From positions 26,465,384 through 26,529,383 of the forward strand of contig OY986967.1 of the NCBI GenBank assembly GCA_963920575.1: a stretch of DNA of 64,000 nt, written 5' to 3'. A model generated the notes under the pieces. It was not told the DNA's origin. It ran no database searches and saw only the letters and a list, made by a program, of their open reading frames with translations. Position 1 is the stretch's first letter; each line of letters starts with the position of its first letter. The stretch comes from Narthecium ossifragum (lineage: Eukaryota; Streptophyta; Magnoliopsida; Dioscoreales; Nartheciaceae). Made by a program: the position numbers and the translations under genes. This document shows positions 25,901 through 37,900 of the stretch, one piece after another.

Positions 25901-28900
25901 TTTGGTCATTCTCCTTCTCCTGCTTTTCATAAGATAAAGAATTCTTTTATTTTCACTATTCTAGAGGCCCTTTCTTTATTGTGCTGGTTTCTTTGGAGAA
26001 CTTACTTGGTCCCCTATCTTATGTAGTTTATCCTGCTAGTTGCTAGGAGTTACTCAAAACCTTTTTGCAAAGTACTGCTGTTATAACTAGCTCTCTGAGT
26101 TATTTTGTTCCCCATTACAACCCCTACACTGTTTCGTGTGAGGTCTACCTGTTTACTTTTTTGGCCCTTCAAGGGAATCTTCAGCTTGTCTCTTTCTTTG
26201 ATCTCTTTGCTCTCTGCAGCACAAACCCAAACCATTTTGATTATTCTGCATTTATTTATGATATATCAGAGTGATTCTGTCTAATATTGTCACTTCTCCT
26301 CTTTCCCATGTTATTCTAGTCGGTCTAAAGCTTTTTTAAATTCTGACATTTTTAGCATAGAAAATGAAATTGCGTACTTATGAATTTACCTCTTTGATCT
26401 CTAAGGAATGCTTTGATTATCTAAAACCATTAAAGCACTTCCATCTCATCCACCTGGTACTGTGCTTTTTAGTATGTCTTCATTAATCTTCTTCTACACT
26501 TGTATCATCTTGTTCTGATAAAACTTTAATATTGATATATTTTCATACCCTTCTTATATTGTTTTGCCCTCCTATGAGTCTGTGAAATTTGAATTGTGTT
26601 TAATTTTCTAAACATGCCAGAATTTCTCTCTAGATAGATAGATACATGTAGACTAGAGTCACTAGACACTACCACATAAACCTTTGGTGAAAGATTTTAC
26701 ACTTTTTCAACTGTGAACTTGCCTCAAAAGGTGTGAATTCAAGATATTTATGGAACAAGGTCATTTTCTTATTTTAGACGGTTGTTTGAATTCACATCTT
26801 GAGGCAAGTTGACGGTTAAAAAATTGTTCAATCTTTCACCAAAGATTGAACTTGTAGTGTTTAGTCCAACTCTATATATATATATGTAATGTGCATAGTA
26901 TACATGTACACATATACCTGAGTCCTGCTATAGTGATTTGTCAGAGATGTATATGAAACTAGTTTGCTACTATATTCTGTAATGCTTGCCATCAGCAGTT
27001 TCCTCTATCCTCTTGCCTTTGTTTTGTTACTTATCTGACTCGTGACACAAAAGAATGAGAAATTTCCTGCCTCTTACTTGGTGTATCTTAAATGTGGAAA
27101 TATTCTCGTATGTACCGAAAGGTGGATTAATAATAAGGAAACAAATTTATTTGCACTTACTTCTGGTGGCTATTGTGTAAGATTATAGTAGACTGTAAGA
27201 TGACTGTTTCTGATTTTATAATGCCTCACCAGGGAGTTCAGTTCTCTCTGTAGCATTCCCTCTGTGCTTGGATCCCTCCATATCTAGGAAAATTTTGAGG
27301 ACTGGTCTTTTATTGGATGAGCTTACTCTCATTATAATTCAGTTTCCTTAGCAGTGGCCTTCAATTTCTTGCAGCATGTCCCTTGCTCGCGGATGGCTTC
27401 GAAAGTAGTTCCGCTGGTTAAGGGTTTTTTTTGAGTATTTTGGTTTGATGTAAATAACTAGTTGTTAATCTTATTCATATGTGCTTCAAGATGTTTGGAA
27501 GTTGCTTTAGTTATTCTTTTAATTTGCTTGTTTCCACTTTATTCTGGTTGTTGTCTAGTCTTGCATAGCCTCCCTGCGTATTCAATTCTTTGTGGATCAG
27601 CTGCATATAATCAGCTATACTATGCCTAAGTTGAACCAAATCTAACCTATATATAAGGTTGCGATGCATACATTTTTTTGCCTATATGTACAATCCTGTG
27701 TTCTGAATTGGCTTCAAATTTGTATTGAGCTCATGGATTGCCGTGCCGGTCTGGCACTGTGCGTACCGCCCGGCACGTACCGTGCCGGGGGGTTAGAGGC
27801 ATCGAAACCCCCCATACCGTGCCAAGAAGAAGAAGAAGAAGAAGAAGTAGGAGTAGAAGGAGGAGAAGGAAGAAAAACAAGAATGGCATGGGGGCGTGCC
27901 GGTCCCGCATCCGTGCCGGCGGCACGTACCGTGCCAGCAGGCTGCCGGCATGGCGCGTGCCACCAGGCTGCCGGCACGGCGCGTGCCACCAGGACGGCAA
28001 TCCATGATTGAGCTAACTCTTTCTTGATTGAACTCATCCTCAGTTACTCTTAAAAACTTACATTATTCTTTTCCTGATAATGGTTCCATATTTAGGTCCC
28101 TGTATCCAGTGGGAATGGATCATACCCTTTCCCTTTGGATGTTCACAGAAACACAAGGATCTTGTTCTCCAGCAAAATGGACATTCCCACGAAGGACATA
28201 GCAAAGTCAATTGTAAGATGCTTTTCTCAAAATTAATGTATTCTGATTATAGTGAAAGTATTACGAAGTCATAGCATGTAGCTGCATATTGTTTACAATT
28301 TGTCGTACTTTTAGGTACATCTCCTAAAGCCTGGAAGTTCTGCCCAAGGATACTTTGAGAGACTAGGAGATCTACTAGAACAGTTTGTTTTCAAATCCCA
28401 GATACATTATGTCTACCTTTCTATATGAATGCTGCAATTGCTTATCTCTTTTATTCTTCTAGATATTACCACCCATCTAATGGTGGTCGCTGGTCTTACT
28501 CTCTAGAGAGCTTCTTGAGGCACTTGTTAACTACCTTCCAGAAACGCCTTCAACGTGAACAGCTGTAAGAAATCTATTTAAATGTAATTGTTAGCAATAT
28601 ACTTCTTTGCCTCGGTCTATGTTCATCTGATTAAAACACTTCTAACTTGCAGTTACTTTAACGATAGCAAACACGCTGACTTGTGCTTGGGAAAATCTGA
28701 AAGGGCTTCATTTGTTAAAGTACTCCTGAAATTAATTGATCGTGGTCAGTATAGCAAAAACGAATCTCTTGCTCAAACAGTTGCAGTTGCAACTTCTATA
28801 TTGTCGTATGTGGAGCCCTCATTGATTCTACCATTTATTGCGTTACGATTTCACCTGGCCTTGGAAACTGTAAGTGGTGCTTTAATTTTGAATTCTTGAA

Positions 28901-31900
28901 TGATCGTTTGATTCTACTCTGCATGAATCTAGATACAACAAGGAAGCAATAAATTAGAGGTTGCTATTGATACCTTAATTTCTAGTTGAAGTGCTGAAGG
29001 ATTCTTCTTCCTACTGCCTGAACAGTTGACGGCCACCCATCAACTGAAAACTGCTGTCGCGTCAGTGGCATTTGCTGGTCGTGCACTCTTTCTTGCTTCT
29101 GCTTCCGCTCTTCCTCTTACGGCGGATAGCCATGTCTCTAGTGATATATTCATGGATCTTTTGGTGACATCTATGTCCAATGCATTGCTTGGTATGGATG
29201 CGAATGATCCTCCTAAGACATTAGCAACCATGCAATTAATTGGGTCCATTTTTTCGAATGTGAGTAGCCGCTGCATTATTTTGCATGCTGTAATATCTAG
29301 AACAATGGAACATGTTCATATTTTTACTTCTTCTAAATGTCAGTTAGCTAAGGTTGGTAATGATGATGATGGGCCTGCATTCATGGAAACTATAAGTTTT
29401 TCAGAATGGCTAGATGAGTTCTTTTGCCGGTTGTTTTCTCTGCTTCAACATTTGGAGCCGGATACTGCTATGTGAGTGCTTGTATCAGAGATTACCTCTT
29501 AAGTTTTATCCTCGAGAAAGTTCTTCCAAATTCAGCAATTGGCTTCACTTTTCACCTGTTTACTGTTTGTTCCTATCCTGCAGGAATGAGGGTGACCAGA
29601 CTTCAATCACTTCCGGAACGTTTCTTGTCGAAGACAGTCCTTACTATTTCTGCATGCTTGAAGTATTGCTCGGCAAATTGTCCAGACCTCTGTTTACGCA
29701 GGTATATTTCATGCTTTTATTAATGACAACAGTGTGCAAGCTGTTTGATTGTTATAATTTTCTAGAGAATATAGACCAAAAAGATCAACACTCTTTTTTC
29801 CATTTATGCCTTGGTCTCTGAAAAAAATCTCCAAGTTTATCAACTCTGCAAGCTGTTTGATTGCTATCGTTTTCTCGAGAATATAGATGAGATAATCAAC
29901 TCTCTTTTCCATTTATGTCTTAGTCTCTGAAGAAAATCTCCAAGTTTATCAATGGAAACACTCTTCCTGGGGCTACTGCAGAGGTTGGGTTGCTTTGTCG
30001 TGCCTGCGTTCATTCTAATCCAGAAGAGGCAGCTGTATATCTTATCAAGCCAATTTTGGCATCTATAACTTCTTCTTTGAGAGGGACACCAGTCACAGGT
30101 TTTGGTGGAAGATTATCTACTGATTCATCATTTTCTACCAAGGTCTAGTATCATGTAGTCCCCTTTTTAAGACAACTTAGTATCCTCAGTACTCTGTTGT
30201 TGACATATATAAAGTTGCAGGCAACAATCTCTCCGGCTTTAGAATCATCTGTTCAGTACCATCTGAAGGTATTGGCAATAGCCATTAGCTACGGGGGCCC
30301 TGCTTTGCTTCAATACAAGGATGAGCTAAAGGAAGCAATTGCGTCTGCATTTCAAGCTCCCTCATGGAAGGTTTTGTCATCATGATTCATGAAGCAGCAT
30401 CCTCAGACTTCAATATTTAAGGTTTATCCTATACCTTTTTCACTTTTTGATAATATCCGTGAAATGATAGGTCAATGGAGCTGGTGACCATGTCCTTCGC
30501 TCTCTCCTCGGTAGCCTTGTCCTTTATTTCCCTGTCGACCAATACAGGTACACATGTACATTCTATCTGATCACTAGCTATCATAGTTGATGCAGATCGT
30601 CTCTTTTTCTTAGTCACGATTTCTGAATGTGTAGGCCTTCTTCACATCTGCCTCCTACCCAATTGGTAGAAGAATGGGTTTGCTCAAAAGCTAATGGGAG
30701 TGAAAAGAATGAAAAGCTTAGTTTCCTTCCCAAGTGGCATATCCCGAGTGGAGAGGAACTTATATTTGCAAATGAGCTCATAGACCTCCATCTCCGATCT
30801 GCATTGGATGATCTTCTCATGATATGTCAGGCCAAAATGCATACTGATGCAGGTCATGCTAATTCTTTTCTTCCTTGAAATTGCATAATGTTCAAGTCGT
30901 TTCAACATTCAATTTATGCTTATGAAATGCTAAACTTTGTCAACTATGGAATTCTATATGCTTTTGTTTCTTAGAGGTATCCATGTAACAAGCCATGTCT
31001 CCTGGTCTTTTATGAGCTATTAAAACAATAGGAAAATCTAATGCTCGATAGCATATAACTTCTCCCTCAGCTGGGCGACATTTGTCAAAGCCCCTGCTGG
31101 AGCCAATAGCTGTTTTAGTTGGGCTGAAGGCTTCAAGGTGGGCCCAGGCCTGACTTAGTCTTTTGATGGCCTGGCACAGCCCTACATTCCTTGCATCTTT
31201 AAAGGACTACATAAAGTTTTCGGAAAATTGTATTCGCCGTGATTGTTTTTTTTTTAATTCAATGCCAATCATGTGACCTTGGGATTCTTTTCAAATCTTT
31301 TTAGACTAGACTTTCTTAGAGCATGTGGAAATTACAAAACCTACTTAATTGATATATCTCTAAAGCTTAATTGACCCTCCCTTAGAGTGTGTGCAATGTG
31401 TTTGAAACATGTAAGGTTTTTATTTTTGAAGAGTTTATATACCTTGGGTATGCATCTGTCTGCAAGAAGTGATGTTCTGAATTTGATGTACTTGACCGTG
31501 CAGGAAACGAGAAGGAACACTTGAAAGTGACACTGTTGCGAATTTACTCTTCACTGCAAGGTGTTATGTCCTGCTTGCCTGATGTGTACCCATCCTACAA
31601 GAATAGAGGGGCCAAAGATCTGGATCGTAGCCATTTTCTGATTGCTGGTGCTGTTGGTTCACCTGTTGGTAGTTCTGAACTCAGGGAAAAAGCTGCTCAG
31701 GATATACATATCGCTTGCAAGTAATATTTGCTGATCTGTTTGTTTCTTTTTCCTCCGTTTTTCGGGATGTCATTTCTTGCTGCATTTGACAGGTTTTTAC
31801 TAAAAGAAAAATCAGATGATAGCATTCTTCTACTACTCATCATTCGCGTCATGGATGCTTTGGGAAATTTTGGTATGGACATTCAACCTCAATGAAGCAC

Positions 31901-34900
31901 ACCAATCATGCTCCTCACTTGTCTTATTCTAATTTTTAGTTCTGTCAAAGTCGCTTATTGATATATTTACTATGGTCACTTCCATGACATATAACAACAT
32001 ACAGGAAATTTAGAATATGAAGAATGGTCGAATCACCTTCAAGGTTGGAAGTTGGAATCTGCTGCCATTATAGAGCCGCCATGTAATTTCATTGTTGGCT
32101 TCCATGCTGCTGGAAAAAAAAGGTGCATGCTCCTTTATTGCCAGACTGGTGCTTTTATAGGAGCAGAAGCATCACACACATTTTCCTGATAGAATATTTG
32201 TACCTTGAATTTGCAGGCCTAGATGGGCGCTTATTGACAAAGCATATATGCATAATACATGGAGAGCGTCACAATCATCGTATCATATGTTTCGTATAGA
32301 TGGCAACTTGTCTATATCAGAGCAGATAATTCATTTGGTTGAAGATCTTCTAGATCTCTCCTTGCATAGTTATGAATCAGTTCGCTCGTAAGTTTTTAAC
32401 AAATACTTTTGATAAGCTTATAGTTGCAATAGTTCTATTTTACTATGAGCCAAGGAGCTTTAACATGCATTTTTATTCAGCAAATTTGTAATTGAAGGCA
32501 AGAAGATTGTGTAGTTTATGATGGCATGACTTCATTCTTCCCTTTACAAGTCTTTATTAGCTTTGATGGATGACAGTAACACAGTTGTTAATTTATCTTT
32601 CTAGTATCTTAAGCATGCAGAAGAGATTACAGCTATAAGCATCTTTGTTTTTTATTTTTTATTTATCTTCAGAAAAATTTCCATTGTAGTGGCGAACAGT
32701 TCTACTGATTGCCAAGTAAACTTTTCAAAAGTTGTATAATTTCCTGATGCTTTTGGCTTTCTTTGTTTATCAAATGACATATAGTTGTACTGGAACAGCG
32801 CGAGTATATGCTACTTCTTTCCCCTCTTTTTAGGCCTTTATTAATTTTCCTTTTTTGGAAATGGATGTTAGGTTGGCTTCGAGATCTCTTTCGAAGATGC
32901 TCAAACGTTGGCCATCATTAACTGCAAAGTGTGTTTCTATGCTTACTGGAAGCCTTGGTGATCCGAAAGCACCAGAGCACGTTGTTTTAGGCTCTTGCAC
33001 AATACTTGCAAAACAGAATGTATTTCAGCATCTTGCCACAGTAAGCAAGCAGTTTCAGTCCTGCACTTTAATTTGTCATTAGATTTTTACTTTCATAACC
33101 TAGTTTCTGCCAACCAGGATGCCTCATCTTTCACATCCTTTATAATGGGTCTTCTAGCAAGGTAAGCTGTAGATGTTCTACCCTCTCTATTCATGAAACT
33201 GTCCATATTTTTCCGGTTCAAATTTGGTCTAACTTATATTGTACAATTTCTGAAGCTCTCATCATGAATCTCTGAAAGCTCAGAAAGCCATAACTGAGGT
33301 ATATAGTAAACAGAAAACATGACACTAAGGTACTATCATATGAAATTACAAACTAATCCCTAGATCTCTTTTGTTCTTGTTTGTCTTGACAGCTATTTGT
33401 TAAATACAACATCCACTTTTCTGGAATATCTAGAAGTTTCTTTAGGACTTCAGATGGTCAGAAAAAGGGGATTGAATTTGCAGAATTGATACCTCAGATT
33501 AGTTCGATGAGCTTTGACACCAATGGCATGCATTGGAGGTACTATTTCTGATCTATTTATGTTTAGTGCATTTCTTATGGAGAGCTGGTCTATTCGAGTG
33601 TATTCCAGAATACAAAGGTTTTATATGCCCGGTGGAATGGTGATGTCCGGTGCATACCTTGCTAATCCGGATGCTGGTCTCCTCTCATCTCCTCTGGTCC
33701 TAACCTCCCGAAGAAGCCCTTTCCGTCTTCTCTCCCGGACATTGCCTCTCTCTTACCTGGTGGTCTCCTCTCCTTTCCTCCGCTTCTCATATCGTCCCAA
33801 GTTGACACAACTCCTCCCCGACATTGTCGCCACCTCTCCTCCCAGAGGCCCCCTTTCCTCTTCCCCCCAGTGCCTCCTCTATTTATCACTCACTCACTCT
33901 CACCTCCTCCGTGCTGTTGCCATGAATGACTTACCAAGTATTCGTAAAGATCACATTGATGGCGCGTACCGTGTCATTCGAGTGCTACCATCATGTGAGC
34001 TGTCAGCAGCGTTATCCTTGCCATACGAAGGTCATGCTTGTCACATTTAGCATAACTTATTGAGTCGAATTAGCCGAACATTGTGATACCTACGGCAGAT
34101 TTTGTATACATGCATATATTGTGGTACATAAAGTGTGGGGTTCTTATGTGGTAAATACTGAAAGGCTGTTGCAAATGGTTTTTCAGGTATAATTTGATGG
34201 CTAACAGACTACTGCTTTTGATAACTTTGGCTTCTAGAAATGATTCCAATCTCTCTTCAAATGTCCTTGGCAAAATAGCTGGTTTGTATTCTCATGATCA
34301 CTTAGCCGTTGGCTCATTGTGCATTTTGCTACTCTATCTTCATTTATGATCTTATCATGAAAAGCATGCACTGGTGGTTAATGGCCTGTGGCTTCATCTT
34401 AATCAGTTGAAGTTAGTGCACTCATGAGGATGACTTGCATCTTCTGTTCCATAAGAGTTTTAATGTAATATTTATATGTCAGGGCACTACCTAAAAAATT
34501 TGAAAAGTCAACTTCCACAGTCAAGGATGCTTGCAATATCTGCTCTGAACACCTTATTGAAAGGAGCACGGCATGAAATCTCAGAGCAGGAACATAATCC
34601 TTCTTTGGGTGATAAAAGCAGTGACAACTCACCTATTGAAGGAATATTGAGTCAAATATTTGACGAGAAGGGATTCTTTAGTGAAGCACTGAACAGCCTT
34701 TCTCATGTCCATATAATTGCTGATAGTGAGAGTTTGGCTTCTAAAGGAAATCAAGCAGCTTCCTCCCTCCAGAGCCATGCTGATAAAGCCATCACTTTCT
34801 TCTATTTTGACTTTTCGGCTTCATGGCCACGTACTCCCAGTTGGATAACTCTGTTGGGAGGGGATACCTTCTACTCGAACTTCGCAAGGAGTTTTAAGCG

Positions 34901-37900
34901 TTTGATACAAGAATGTGGAGCACCAGTGATACTTGCACTTCAGAACCCAATAGAAGAGCTTTCAAGTGCAAAAGAGAGATCAAAACAGTGTGTTGCTGCT
35001 GAAGCCTTGGCTGGGATACTTCACTCAGACTTTAGTGGCCTTTTAGATGCCTGGGACAGTTGGATCATGCTTTTGCTGGAGAAAATAATGACAGCACCAT
35101 CAGTAGAATCAACACCTGAGTGGGCTGCTTGCATACGCTATGCGGTTACAGGAAAAGGAAAATATGGTTCACGGGTTCCTCTTCTTAGGCAAAGAATTTT
35201 GGACTGCTTGGCAAGGCCTTTACCCCCCACCGTAGGAACAAACTTGGTGGCCAAGAGGTATATTTTCATATCCGTCGTTCTCGTTGAAATTTCTGCACCG
35301 AAGATGGCCACTTTGGAGGTCCAATACCACTATAAGCTTCTGGAGGAGCTAATGGATAACTTAAGTCATTCATCTGCCCAGGTAGGCCTTAAAGGTCCCA
35401 TATTTTTAGGTCAACTAAAATAGCTTCTTCTATAAGCCACTTAACATCATCCTTAATGCTCTCAAAGTATGCAGGAATAAATTTGCTTGAGATTCCAAAA
35501 TAACATGTTTAAACCATAGTTATTTCTTACTTGTGATAGCATTAAAATCAGAAAGCATGGCTTGGGTTTTGTTTCATTCATTGCACAAAGTCACAGAACC
35601 TCTAGTGGATGTACTTGTCAACTAATCTGTCCTGCGTCAAATGCAGATCTTTTGATGGCAAATCCTACTCAATTACAGTATATGCTGCTAAACTACATCA
35701 CTGTTTGCACATGATATATTCTTGTCAGCTACTCAGCTGTATATTGATCTTGGTTTGTTTACCATGTCTGAGTGCTTGTCGTGATTTGATGTCTAAACTG
35801 AGGTCTCAGCTAGATTTTAATGAGTCTCGGACATTCTTTCTTGTCGCTAATGTTCTTTTATGATTCCACAACTTCAGTCTGAATCACATGTGAACAGGTA
35901 AGGGAGGCAATTGGCATTGCACTCTCCATGGTCTGTTCGAACTTGCGACTATATGCAACCTTTAGCCATACACAAGATCAGGTGGTTGGAGATGACAGCA
36001 TGGTCTTATCACCTAGAAATGATAATTGGGCAGAACTTCTGACTGAGAGAGCTTCTGAATTAGCAACAATCATCCAAAGTGCTAGTCAATCTGAAAAAAT
36101 GAACTCTGATTTAACACATCAAAATGGCGTTATCAACTCTGATGCTCAAGCAGATGTTAAGAGGATGGAGACGGTAATTTCATAACAGTTTTCTAGTGAA
36201 ACTTCGCTTTTCGTAGATTTCAGGTGTACTGATTTGTTGTGCTGGATGATTGCAGCTATTCCATGTTCTAATCTCATCATTAAAGTCGGGAAGATCTTCA
36301 TTTTTATTGGACATACTTGTTGGACTCCTTTATCCTGCTATATCGTTGCAGGTATGTAAGGTGCAGCGAATATTGAATTGGAAGCATGATATTTTTACCA
36401 AATTTTTGTTCAATTTGACGCCTCAAATCTTAAGTATTGGTTTTTTAAGGGTTATTTGTCTAATGCTTAATAGTCTAGACTAACAAGACATCAGCGCACT
36501 AGAAACCAATCAACTGATTTCTTGTTTTGAATTTTTGATGATTATTGAATGAATTAAAACACTATTTCACAGGCAGATTTTATCAACCAGTGAAAAATGT
36601 GAAGCTTTTAATAAATCAAAGGTGAAGATATAAGACCTGATAAAAGATTATATAAGATCGATTAATGTTCAGCAGATTTTTGTCGCCAGTAAAATAAGAA
36701 TGATGGTTTTTTTAAAAATCAGCTTTTATGAGCATTAATCAAACTTATATAATCAGGTAGGAGAACGGATGGCTGAATTGGTAGAAAGCTCAATAGAGGA
36801 AAATTATGGCATGAAATTACAAGTTGTATATGAGTATATAGATATCACAAATGGGTGCCATACATTATGTAAGAAGCGAAATGAAGCTAAAAAGTTGAAC
36901 AAGCTGTCCACTTTTTGCCTCCTTTTTTGCAAGCTTTTGTCAAGCCAAGCTGGAATATTTGGTCAACTTAGCTAGCAAACGGTCAAAAGAATTGTCGTCT
37001 TTTTTTATTTTTTGTTTTGGGATTTGTTTTCTTGTGATTATATTATTGTTAGCCATTTAGTATACATCCCTCATTTTTTTACAGTAACATGTATGCCTGA
37101 AAACCATTGAATGGATATCTGTATGAGGACTATGTTCATCATGAATCATCTCATTGGTTGCTCAAAGTTTTCTCTTTGATTTTCGTTGCCATTGAATTTC
37201 GCAGGAAACTTCTAATAAAGATTTGTCAACCTTGGCTAAGGCAGCCTTTGAATTAATTAGGTGGAGAATCATACGAAGACCATTTCTGGAAAATGCTGTC
37301 TCAGTGATCCTTTCTTCACTCAGTGATCCTAACTGGAGAACAAGATTTGCATGTCTCTCGTACCTTCGAACCTTTATGTTCAGGTTTGCCGGTTTGATTC
37401 TTAGAGCTGCTTTGAATCAGCATGTGATCAAGTGAACTCTTTGTGTATGTGATTGGCTTATAGGATAGTTGTCCTATAATTTATACTCCATGACTATTTC
37501 TGTTAATACTGCAGGTTGTAGATATGATATTCCCTTTCTGCTTTATAATCTTTTTCTAGCCTTCTTCACTTATATGCTGCATTGCCTTTTTCTTTTTAAC
37601 TCTCTAAGAATTTTTCTTGCTATGAGTGATGTATCTTCACAAAGTATGCTCTTGCAGCTCGCTGATAACCTTTGTCTAGCATAGTAAATCCTGTTAAACT
37701 CCACGCTTGTTAGATTTTAGTGTTCTCAATATGTTTTTGTTAAATCGAACCCCACCAAACCCTTCAAAATCCTCCCATCTTTTTGTTATACTATTACCTT
37801 CATTTCTTATCGACTTACAATGGTGTGCTCGGAAATAAATCATAACCTGCCTTGTACTAGTGTTCTGATGTAGAAATTGGTGAAGTGGATATTGTAGAAG

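Noticed and set aside
27664..28037. Several Cys/Arg/Ala-rich open frames up to 115 codons
   Set aside because: All lie in the GC-rich MITE and its AAG microsatellite; frames are open on both strands because of composition.
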